64,000 nt of DNA from CAYRWR01 sp964428015 (lineage in GTDB: Bacteria > Spirochaetota > Brevinematia > Brevinematales > CAYRWR01). Of this stretch, positions 1 to 7,729 are shown piece by piece (position 1 is the first letter of the stretch; every line of letters begins with the position of its first letter). The notes under the pieces are model-generated. The model had not been told where the DNA came from, did not search any database, and saw only the letters and a list, made by a program, of their open reading frames with translations. The position numbers and the translations under genes were made by a program. Location: assembly GCA_964428015.1 (NCBI GenBank), contig CAYRWR010000015.1, forward strand, positions 9,449-73,448, given 5' to 3'.

Positions 1-134
1 ATGGCAAAGGACACGTCGTCCACTGCCTGGATAGTGTCATATTTTCTGCTGAACAGGCCCTTTAAAGCCCCTTTGAGTCCGGGGTCTTTGCGGGGGACTT
101 TAAAAGTCTTGCTGAGGGAGTGTACCTGGATCAT
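1..134 (-). CDS. ABC transporter ATP-binding protein, N-terminal part only
   Basis: Partial gene cut by the window edge: 44 codons are visible on the minus strand. Translation begins MIQVHSLSKTFKVPRK and continues to a VDDVSFA motif just before the expected Walker A loop. The GLKGALKGLF insertion between strand 1 and the switch is typical of the NatA/viologen-exporter-like ABC-2 ATPase family. The ATG at 134 follows a purine-rich AAGGAAAG ribosome site. Its partners would lie to the left, outside the window. Domain assignment rests on the N-terminus alone. Confidence 0.7.
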   Translation of the reverse strand, partial: MIQVHSLSKTFKVPRKDPGLKGALKGLFSRKYDTIQAVDDVSFA

Positions 135-499
135 GCTCTTTCCTTATTCTGACAAGTAAAATAAATTATATTAGTCTAAATATTATAGCAAATATTCTAT
201 GATTCCTGCTACCGGGATATAAGAGGATATCAGTGATACTCTGCCGGAGGCGTTAACGGGAAGGCCCGGAGCTGCCGGGAGGATCCTGTCATCCTATATC
301 TCCCGTGGGTAATCCCCCTGGTGTAAGGCGGGAGCCCCCTACCCACCCGCCGGGGGCACAGGGCGTGACTGACCTGGCGCCGTTCCGCACCGGACGGCCT
401 CTATGTTGAGAAATGCGGAGAGAATGGACCAGACTCTATACTATAGAAGAGAGCACATAAAAAGCTGAACGAAACGTACTGTGAAAGCTCCTTTTTTCC
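135..499. other. Gene-free spacer with a GC-rich, possibly structured RNA core
   Basis: No convincing ORF. The core at 270-360 is GC-rich and holds interlocking complementary segments. CTCCCG (300-305) can pair with CGGGAG at 276-281 or at 329-334. GTGGGTA (305-311) matches TACCCAC (340-346), which sits in the loop of a GCCCCC/GGGGGC hairpin (334-339 with 352-357). The pairing pattern includes a pseudoknot and two alternative helices. It lies between the 3' end of galT and the 5' end of the ABC gene, so it could be the leader of the latter or an independent RNA. I recognise no known RNA family. Confidence 0.3.
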
Positions 500-1513
500 C
501 TACACCTCTACCTTGATACTGCGCAGGTACTCGGCGTTCTGTTCGGGGATGGAGGTATTGATAAACATCCCGCTGCCCAGCTCAAAGCCGGCGGTACGGG
601 TGAGGCGGGGAACGATGGTGATGTACCAGCGGAAGAAGGGGGAACGCTCGTAGCCGCGCGGGGCGGAACGGACGATGTAGTTGTAGTCGGGATTGTTGAG
701 GCCGTAGTAGAGCTTGGCCAGGGTGGTCTTGAGGGTGAGGGCCAGGTCGTGGAGCTCTATGTCCTGGATCACGCTGAAGTCGGCCCGGTTGAGGCGGGGG
801 AAGATCCACATGTGGAAGGGAGTCCCGGCGGCATAGGGGACAAATACCACGAAGTGTTCAGTCTCCAGGATAATGCGCTTCTTTTCATTGAGCTCATCCT
901 GCAGGACTTTGTCGAAGATGCTCTCGCGATGCTCCTGGTAATAGCGGATGGACTCATTGACCCGGTACTGCACGTCACGGGGGATGATGGGCAGGGCGAT
1001 GATCTGGCTGTGGGGGTGGCGCAGGGAGGCTCCGGCGCGGGTGCCGTGATTGCGGAACAGGATCACGCTCTCGATATAGGAAATGCTCATGAGGGCGGCA
1101 TAGCGTTCGCGGTAGGCCTTGAGAGTCAGCTCCACCTCGTCCAGGGTCATGGTGGCGATGCTGACATTGTGGCGGGGAGTCTCGATGAGGACCTCGTGCT
1201 GGCCCACCCCGTCCATACAGCGGTGCAGTCCTTCGGTGTTGATGTGAACGTCGCCGTGTTTGGGGACCAGAGCGGGGAATTTATTGGGTATGACACGCAG
1301 CTTCCACTCTTCGTCGGTGCCGTAGCGCATGAACTCGTCGGTATTGCCGTATTTCACTTCATTGCCGGCGCAGAAGGGGCAGGTGTCTTCGTAGGCGGGT
1401 TCAGTAGTGTCTATCTTGGAGGCGTCTTCCTTGAGCTCTTCGGGGCGTTTGGCCCGTTCGGTGGAAATGATGACCCATTCTTTTAATATGATATTCTGGC
1501 GTAATTCCGGCAT
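500..1513 (-). CDS. galT: Galactose-1-phosphate uridylyltransferase
   Basis: Leloir pathway enzyme exchanging UMP between UDP-glucose and galactose-1-phosphate; cytoplasmic. At 337 aa it is of normal length. The N-terminal half has a CPFC zinc motif (C45, C48) and the catalytic H166-P-H168 in the conserved RHPHSQ context, where the second His forms the uridylyl-enzyme. The C-terminal half has the second HIT-like domain with the TPFHMWIFPR signature. No other galactose gene is adjacent; the flanking genes are an ABC ATPase and a lipoprotein. Confidence 0.95.
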   Translation of the reverse strand: MPELRQNIILKEWVIISTERAKRPEELKEDASKIDTTEPAYEDTCPFCAGNEVKYGNTDEFMRYGTDEEWKLRVIPNKFPALVPKHGDVHINTEGLHRCMDGVGQHEVLIETPRHNVSIATMTLDEVELTLKAYRERYAALMSISYIESVILFRNHGTRAGASLRHPHSQIIALPIIPRDVQYRVNESIRYYQEHRESIFDKVLQDELNEKKRIILETEHFVVFVPYAAGTPFHMWIFPRLNRADFSVIQDIELHDLALTLKTTLAKLYYGLNNPDYNYIVRSAPRGYERSPFFRWYITIVPRLTRTAGFELGSGMFINTSIPEQNAEYLRSIKVEV

Positions 1514-1760
1514 ATTTTTCTCCCCGCGGTTTATAGCGTATTATACACCCGGGAGGGATGAGGCGCAAGAGTTTTTTTTCGAGAATCAGGGTCACTGACG
1601 ACTATACGGGACGCTGCGAGGTATTTGTCAATACCTCTCTGCTAGGGATCAGGGGGGCGGCACCGGCGGATGGGGGGAGTGTGTGGATGGTGCGGTTGCC
1701 GGATAGAAATGGACCCTTTTAAAATAATAATGGTTAAAATTAATACTCTCGCTTCATTTG

Positions 1761-2099
1761 TTATTTATTCTTATTCTCTATCTTCTTTATCCTGATGGTC
1801 CCGCTCCATCTTGTTTTCTGGATGAGTTCTCCCTGGACTTTGAGTATCTGGCCAGCTTTTATGTACAGCTCTTCTCTATTAAGTATCAGGTAAGATTCAC
1901 GGGATTTGGACTCCCAATTCAATACGAAATAGGTATTGGTCCCACCTTCTTCGATCAGGCCGGTGTACCAATTGGTGCTGGTGTCAATCGGATTGAGATT
2001 CTGCAGAGTGATTGTATTGGTCTGTATTTCCGGTTTTTGTTTATTCTGTACACATCCCAGTAATGCCATACTTACTATTAACACTAAAATGACTTTCAT
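1761..2099 (-). CDS. Small lipoprotein of unknown function
   Basis: 112 aa with a short signal peptide ending in the lipobox ALLGC (lipidated Cys16). The mature part is a single small beta-rich domain; the segment near residues 80-105 (KAGQILKVQGELI) could be an OB-like barrel, but I would not insist. It lies just downstream of the large C11-peptidase lipoprotein gene on the same strand. A strong hairpin terminator separates the two, so it is probably transcribed separately. Function unknown. Confidence 0.75.
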   Translation of the reverse strand: MKVILVLIVSMALLGCVQNKQKPEIQTNTITLQNLNPIDTSTNWYTGLIEEGGTNTYFVLNWESKSRESYLILNREELYIKAGQILKVQGELIQKTRWSGTIRIKKIENKNK

Positions 2100-2109
2100 A
2101 CCTTCTCCT

Positions 2110-2151
2110 AAAAAGAATAGCAGGGGTGTATTACACTACCCCTGCTATTCT
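2110..2151 (-). terminator. Rho-independent terminator after the C11-peptidase lipoprotein gene
   Basis: A perfect 14-bp inverted repeat, AGAATAGCAGGGGT (2114-2127) and its complement (2138-2151), with a 10-nt loop. On the minus strand it is followed by a short T run. It sits 16 nt past the stop of the gene ending at 2167. Confidence 0.8.
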
Positions 2152-2166
2152 AAGATATTTTGACGC

Positions 2167-5016
2167 TTATTTCAACTGTGTTCCAAAGGTACCCATAAAA
2201 TAGTTACCGGAGAAACCGGAATAACGGCTTACCACTACAAAGTACCATCCCGGAGCTACAGTCTTTGATACGACTTCAGAAGTAGATCCTGTGTTCTCTG
2301 AAGCAGCCAGAACCGTTCCGGCAGTATTGAGCAGATAGAGGTCATCATCACAGCCGGCAGCAGGATTCATGTTTGCCTGGACTACAGAAGTTGCTTTTAC
2401 ATAGATTTGGTAGGTATAGGTCTGGTGATAACCTATACTGCGGGCATCTGTCATATTGTGTCCCATCCATTTATATGGAGGGAAAGAGTACAGATCTTTT
2501 AGCCAGGTATCCCAGGCACAGTTTGCGGTAAACTGGATGGTATTACCTGTCACATAATCTGTTTCCAGACCCAGATTAAGAGAGGCATCAGCAAATACAC
2601 CAAAGTAAACCCCTACCCCGTGGGAATTAGGATTGTCGATATAGATGTTGCTTAAAGCGGAATGCCATTCATCCACAACCATATCTTCCAGTGCAGATTT
2701 AAGATTGGTGGAACTGGGCATCACCATCTTGTCAGCCAGGTCCCAGACATCAGGATAGAACTGTCCACCCACAGTGGGATACACATAGGATTCAGTATCA
2801 TTCATAATTGTATTATTTATGGCAGCGGATCGGTTGATGTGGTTGGTATTCCAGAGATACGCATTCATATCTGACACATAACTCTGCCACACAGTAAAGA
2901 GGGAATCGACTTTGGACATATCATAAGCTGCCAGACCTACTCTCATCTGGCTTGCATAAGTAGTTCCATAAGCATCGATAACTGCTGAATAGAGTTCTGG
3001 AGCGGTAAAGCCTGAAGCACAGAAATTGGATAGCCAGATGGTATAATTCCATCCATCACCAGGTTCAAGATCAGGTGAAACGATCAGATAGTCTGCAGAC
3101 CCGCGCAGTTCATACGCTACTTCAAACATACCCATAAGACAACCGTCAAAACCCAGTACATCTATGTTTTTACCGGAAAGTGCGGTACGTACATCAGCGT
3201 TCTTGATGATATGGCCGGTGCCTTCATCCAGACTGATAGCTTTATAAGGAGCGTCCAAATCAGGCCAGCTGATATAAGGTGAAGGTTCCAGGCTGGTACC
3301 TTGCTGCATCCAGCTGGTGTCTTTGATATCCTTACTCAGGGTGACAGAATCGATATTTCTGTACAGATTATCCTGGGAAAGATTACCAGAGAAAGTGGTG
3401 TAAGGAGAGTTTCTCCAACCGTCACCGTGGTCCCACAGGATCACACAGTTATTATTCGCCTGGAAATTAGCTAATCCCCAGGTCAGGAAATTGTTTAATG
3501 TAGTTCCCAGACCCATGTCCAGTTCTTCCTCATTTCCTCCGGTAGCAGTCAAACCCATCCCGGAGAGACGCCCGGAATGGATCTCAGACAGGTTGTTGTC
3601 ATAAGAAACTTTATAGAGACGTGTACCTGTCCAGTCTCCGTCCAGGGTGGAATACCCGGAAGAACGGTCAAACAGGACTATCACATTGACATCCTCATTG
3701 GTGAGACCCAGTACATTTTCCATTTCATTAAAATCAGCTAAACCGAAAGGTTCCAGGTTGTTATCAGCGTTCAGGAACACAAAGATATTCCACTGATAGA
3801 CTTTAGCATTTATAGAGAAGGGTCCATTCACGTTTGTAGCAGAGTGATTACCCCAGCGGTCCACCGCAAAATAGGATACGGTATGTGAACCTGTCCCGGA
3901 GAAGGTCATGCTCCAGTTCCCATTGGTATATTTAGCATTCTGCCAGCTTCCGGAATCCAGCTTGACATATACCGCGTTGGAAAGAAGGGTAAAATTGTCT
4001 GAAGCAGTCCCGCGAACGGTAAACTGGGCGCTGCCGTTTTCCGCGGTATCCTGGTATGTTGAAAGGGCGACTGAAGGATCGACATCATCCACGGTTATTG
4101 TGAAATCACCTGTACTGTTGGTAGAAGTATTACCGTGGGCATCCAGTCCTATATATTCGACATTGTGAGTCCCCTGGCCGTTATTGAAGGTGTATGACCA
4201 AAGACCGGCATTGTAGTTTGCGGTCTGCCAGGCTCCACCATTGATACGCACTTTGACCGGTTGAACCGCCAGTCCATAGGCATCACTGATGGTACCCCGT
4301 ACTGTGAAGGCGGGGCCGCCCTGTTCAGAAGCATCCTGGATGGATGTATTTGTTATAGATGGGCCTGTACTGTCGATAATTATGGTGTGTACAGCTGAGG
4401 GTATTTCTACTCCGATATCAGTCATGGCATAGGCACGGACAGAGTTGGTACCATCTTCCAGTGTCACATCTCCGGACCATATTTCAGTACCAATGGCATT
4501 GTAGATATTGGTAGAAGAATTGATGACATGAAGGGTCACATTACTGACCACACGATTGGTGTCTACCTGGAACCAGGTGACTGTACCGGAAAGAGTCAAA
4601 TTATGCTGATTGGTGATAAGGCTTCCCGGGATAGAAGTTATCTCAGGATTGGGGACTCCGTTCAATACCACTACTTTAAAGGTGTAATGTTCGGATTCAT
4701 TACCGCTGGGGTCGATAGCCCAGACCGAGATATTCAGGTCACCTAAAGTGGATACATTCTTACGTATTTCCCAATCTGATTCAGAAGCTACACTGATCTG
4801 TTCCAATCCCTGTCCTTCAAAATCCACGAACACGGTTACCTGTGCAGCTTTGTCAGAGACCGTCCCTCTCACGACAATCAGGCTGCTGCAGTAGTCATCC
4901 TCCCAGGGGCTGGTTACCTGGACATAGGGCGACATATAATCCTTTTCTTCCGGTGTAGTAGTACACCCTGTAGCCAGGATCAACAAAAACAAAAGAACCA
5001 ACAACTTTTTCATCAC
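2167..5016 (-). CDS. Clostripain-like (peptidase C11) lipoprotein with Ig-like domains
   Basis: 949 aa. The signal peptide ends with lipobox LATGC (Cys18). Residues about 30-400 form four or so Ig-like modules that repeat the pattern FTVRGT..SDN..VKLDSGSWQNAKY, followed by FNNGQGTHNVEY-like closing strands. Residues about 405-800 form a clostripain-family (C11) cysteine peptidase domain: the likely catalytic His is H530 in WDHGDGW and the likely Cys is C626 in GFDGCLMGM. The last roughly 100 residues resemble a pre-peptidase C-terminal beta-sandwich. It is probably anchored on the outer surface and acts on external proteins. Family activity is known for C11; the substrate here is not. Confidence 0.85.
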   Translation of the reverse strand: MMKKLLVLLFLLILATGCTTTPEEKDYMSPYVQVTSPWEDDYCSSLIVVRGTVSDKAAQVTVFVDFEGQGLEQISVASESDWEIRKNVSTLGDLNISVWAIDPSGNESEHYTFKVVVLNGVPNPEITSIPGSLITNQHNLTLSGTVTWFQVDTNRVVSNVTLHVINSSTNIYNAIGTEIWSGDVTLEDGTNSVRAYAMTDIGVEIPSAVHTIIIDSTGPSITNTSIQDASEQGGPAFTVRGTISDAYGLAVQPVKVRINGGAWQTANYNAGLWSYTFNNGQGTHNVEYIGLDAHGNTSTNSTGDFTITVDDVDPSVALSTYQDTAENGSAQFTVRGTASDNFTLLSNAVYVKLDSGSWQNAKYTNGNWSMTFSGTGSHTVSYFAVDRWGNHSATNVNGPFSINAKVYQWNIFVFLNADNNLEPFGLADFNEMENVLGLTNEDVNVIVLFDRSSGYSTLDGDWTGTRLYKVSYDNNLSEIHSGRLSGMGLTATGGNEEELDMGLGTTLNNFLTWGLANFQANNNCVILWDHGDGWRNSPYTTFSGNLSQDNLYRNIDSVTLSKDIKDTSWMQQGTSLEPSPYISWPDLDAPYKAISLDEGTGHIIKNADVRTALSGKNIDVLGFDGCLMGMFEVAYELRGSADYLIVSPDLEPGDGWNYTIWLSNFCASGFTAPELYSAVIDAYGTTYASQMRVGLAAYDMSKVDSLFTVWQSYVSDMNAYLWNTNHINRSAAINNTIMNDTESYVYPTVGGQFYPDVWDLADKMVMPSSTNLKSALEDMVVDEWHSALSNIYIDNPNSHGVGVYFGVFADASLNLGLETDYVTGNTIQFTANCAWDTWLKDLYSFPPYKWMGHNMTDARSIGYHQTYTYQIYVKATSVVQANMNPAAGCDDDLYLLNTAGTVLAASENTGSTSEVVSKTVAPGWYFVVVSRYSGFSGNYFMGTFGTQLK

Positions 5017-5213
5017 TCCACTCCATTTATATTTTGTTATTTCTATTTACAATTCAAGCGTAAACCGGCTGTCAAAGACATTCACAGTTGTTGTGTAGGA
5101 TTTGTTCTATTTTATGGAGACAAATACCTTTTTTTAATGTATATTATACCACAATATTCACGATTTCATGAAATCAGAAAGAAATATTTTTTCATAAATG
5201 AAAAGTTAGAGTG

Positions 5214-5762
5214 TTAATTGTTAAGAGGGGGGTAGTAACGGGGTTTTTTATCTTTGGTAGAGGCCTTGATCAGCCCCTGATCCAGCATGAATTCCAGATA
5301 TTTTTTGAGAGTATTGAGGTAAAGGTCCGTTTTAATTGAAAGTTCTTTAAATGAGAGGGATCGCTCTTTAAGATGACTGGTGATTGATTCGATTGCGATG
5401 ATTGTAGCCGGTTTTTTATAGAACTTCATATTCCGGATATCCAGGCCGGTGGTGTTGTAATAGTAAGCTGCTCCGATCTTGATCTTGTACACCATCCTGC
5501 CGGTTGCCATAGGGATCAGGCACTTCTTGATGAGATGTAAGGTCAGCTCCCCTACTTCTCTTATCTGTGTTTGTGTCATGGTCATATCTTTTAGAGTGTC
5601 AAGGATCATTTTGTATGCTTTTTCATAGTTAGGAAGATGAAAGGAAGTGGTAGCAATGGACTTATAATTGCTTCCCCGGGCGTATTGTTTTTTATATTTG
5701 AAAATATCCGGAGTGGCCTGGGTGATCTCATTCAGTTCCTTGAGCCGTATAAAGGTTGGTTT
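5214..5762 (-). pseudogene. C-terminal winged-helix segment, in frame behind a UGA stop
   Basis: The reading frame is open for 182 codons from 5762 to 5214. It is directly in frame with the upstream ORF (5763-6596) but separated from it by a single TGA. No ATG, GTG or TTG start occurs between the TGA and the internal ATG at 5609. The segment repeats the architecture of the upstream part: a YYYNTTGLDIRNMKFYKKP motif, then a winged helix (SFKELSIKT...LEFMLDQGLIK). Either the gene was interrupted by one nonsense mutation, or the product is made by UGA readthrough, or only 5214-5609 is translated as a 131-aa protein. Confidence 0.6.
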
Positions 5763-6596
5763 TCATCTATTTCTTTCTTCTTTGACATAACCATGCCTGG
5801 TAAGTAATAGCAGGCAGCTCTGAAGGAAGTCCACGGGTTTGTCATTTTCCAGTTTATCTTGCAGGGCATTCAACGATGTGGGTGAACTCATAAGCAAGCA
5901 TTTAAGGACCTGTTTACAGGTCACAAGAACAGGAGGGGTAATCATGAACCTGTAGTCAAACAGGTCTTTTCTGGATGTGGTATAATAGGTGGTGCCCAGG
6001 ATATCTAAAGTCGATACAATACCCTGATCGATTTTGGTTTGTAATTCCTTTTGTATATTCTCACTGGATGTGCCCAGTATATGTGTCAGCTCTTTTATAT
6101 TCATGGCATGTTTCGATAACAGGGAAAATATCCGGGTATTGTCCGGGGGGGATACATTCTCATCCGGTCCGCAGAGGTCCGACTTATTCTTGATGGTAAA
6201 ATACTTAAAATTCCCTTTTACCCAAGCTTTCACCAGGCTTTCTTTATGCAATATCTTTAACAGACTGGTCACGATACTGATAGGCTTATTGAAATGTTCC
6301 TGGATATCACTGGGTGTAGCTGGTCCTTTTTCGAGATAGCGGTATATATCTTCCATAAAAGTAATATTTTCGGGCCTGGAATAGAACCGGGTTTGCAGGA
6401 GATCTTTCTTCTCCAGGCATAAATAGGTTTTCCTATCTGCCTCAAATGTGTATATCCTGTCTTCCTGATTATTATATATCGCGGCTGATTTGATTGTAGG
6501 TTTAGCCAAGCCGGTAAATTGGCTAAGTTCCTGAAATGACATAGCCCCTTGCTTCAAAGCCTGGATAATCATCTTTCTGTTTTCAAATATTGACAT
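5763..6596 (-). CDS. Multi-winged-helix DNA-binding protein (N-terminal part)
   Basis: 277 aa. Three related winged-helix units are visible: residues about 8-65 (MSFQELSQFTGLAKPTIKSA), 78-135 (RFYSRPENITFMEDIYRYLE, PSDIQEHFNKP), and 150-275 with another YYTTSRKDLFDYRF connector. The alternating HTH/connector pattern continues past the TGA stop into 5214-5762. Probably a transcriptional regulator or nucleoid-type DNA binder of unknown target. The preceding intergenic region is AT-rich. No adjacent metabolic gene suggests a regulon. Confidence 0.65.
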   Translation of the reverse strand: MSIFENRKMIIQALKQGAMSFQELSQFTGLAKPTIKSAAIYNNQEDRIYTFEADRKTYLCLEKKDLLQTRFYSRPENITFMEDIYRYLEKGPATPSDIQEHFNKPISIVTSLLKILHKESLVKAWVKGNFKYFTIKNKSDLCGPDENVSPPDNTRIFSLLSKHAMNIKELTHILGTSSENIQKELQTKIDQGIVSTLDILGTTYYTTSRKDLFDYRFMITPPVLVTCKQVLKCLLMSSPTSLNALQDKLENDKPVDFLQSCLLLLTRHGYVKEERNR

Positions 6597-6704
6597 CTAG
6601 TTATAACTCTTAGAGGTTAATTGAAAAAATTATTATAGTATAGTGTTGTAACACTGTTTTTTCAAAAATATTTATTAAGTTATATAATTTATTATCTGTC
6701 AATC

Positions 6705-6884
6705 TATACTCCGTGCTCAATAATCGTAGATACATACGGCATGATCTATATCCATTCTTTGTACAGGGAATAGAGCTCCGTGCAGATCACCCCCGTTGCT
6801 GCAGGCCGGGAGGCCCTACCGCCGCCACCAGGGGCACCGCAGTCACACTACCCTGACGCGGGTCTGAAACCCGCCTCTTTTTTC
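6705..6884 (+). ncRNA. Possible small RNA ending in a strong terminator
   Basis: A TATACT box at 6705-6710 would start a transcript near 6717. It would run about 165 nt through a GC-rich stretch to a clear intrinsic terminator at 6858-6884, with no ORF in between. The size is in the 6S-RNA range, but I cannot identify the family. A segment around 6811-6842 (GGCCCTACC...AGGGGCAC) resembles 334-360 of the other GC-rich spacer. The -35 region is weak. Confidence 0.3.
6858..6884 (+). terminator. Intrinsic terminator
   Basis: GCGGGT (6858-6863), loop CTGAA, ACCCGC (6869-6874), then CTCTTTTTT. No coding gene ends immediately upstream on the plus strand, which is why a small RNA is suspected here. 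Confidence 0.7.
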
Positions 6885-6997
6885 CTGCAAAAATGATCAA
6901 TATTAAGGGGCTAAAACATAAAAATAAAGTGTAAAAAACCGGTGCATTTCCTTGAAAAACTCCACGCACTTCATTACGCTATAAATGGAGGTGCAAA

Positions 6998-7678
6998 ATG
7001 AAAAAAGCCCTTTTATTTGACATTGACGGTACCCTGCTCCGGGTGGAGGGTCTGGGTACCCAGGCTTTCCAGGCCGCGTTCCGTGACATCCTCCATCAGG
7101 ACATAGAAATGGGCGGTATCAACTGGATGGGGGCCATGGACAGTGAGGTCGTACCCCAGCTTCTCAAGGATGAAGAGTATTCGGATGAGCTTATCCACAA
7201 ATTAATCCCGCTGCTTTTCAAAACTTACACCCGGCACTTTGACTTTATCGTCCGGGAAAATCCGCAAAGGATCCAGGCCCTGCCCCAGGTTCACAACCTG
7301 CTGGACGCGGTCAGCGGTTATCCTTTGGGGCTGCTTACCGGAAATATCCAGGCCACTGCCTATATCAAACTCAAAGGAGCCGGTCTGGACCGCTACTTCC
7401 CCCAGGGAATAGGCGCCTTTGCCAGCGATTCTGACCGGAGGGAAGATCTGGTACCGCTGGCCCTGCAGAGGATGCGGGACTATTACGGCCAGGATCTGAA
7501 GGAATGTGTCATGATAGGAGACAGCCACCGCGATATAGAGGTAGCTCATGCCCATGGTCTCCCTATCATTGCTGTCGCCACCGGCAGGATGAGCCGGGAA
7601 GAACTGCAGGCCTGTGCGCCGGATTATCTTTTTAATGATTTTTCTGAATGGGAACAGATGCTGCCCCTCCTGATCTGA
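6998..7678 (+). CDS. HAD-superfamily phosphatase, phosphoglycolate-phosphatase-like
   Basis: 226 aa. HAD motif I is FDIDGTLL (nucleophile D8, acid/base D10). A four-helix cap follows at residues about 15-90, motif II is the Thr in LLTGN (near 115), and motif IV is MIGDSHRDIEVA (near 170). The length and cap type match phosphoglycolate or pyrophosphate phosphatases, but the true substrate cannot be read from sequence. A good GGAGG site precedes the ATG. It is monocistronic or leads into the lipoprotein gene 51 nt downstream. Confidence 0.85.
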   Translation: MKKALLFDIDGTLLRVEGLGTQAFQAAFRDILHQDIEMGGINWMGAMDSEVVPQLLKDEEYSDELIHKLIPLLFKTYTRHFDFIVRENPQRIQALPQVHNLLDAVSGYPLGLLTGNIQATAYIKLKGAGLDRYFPQGIGAFASDSDRREDLVPLALQRMRDYYGQDLKECVMIGDSHRDIEVAHAHGLPIIAVATGRMSREELQACAPDYLFNDFSEWEQMLPLLI

Positions 7679-7729
7679 CAATTCAGGGTTTCATTTCCGC
7701 CATAGCCAATTAAATATCAGGAGAGAAAA

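Noticed and set aside
749..1486. 245-aa ORF on the plus strand opposite galT
   Set aside because: It is entirely antisense to the intact galT and its composition (V/G/H-rich without motifs) is that of a codon-shadow frame.
1618..1637. 8-bp inverted repeat GAGGTATT/AATACCTC
   Set aside because: No T run on either strand and no clear gene relation; too weak to call a terminator or operator.
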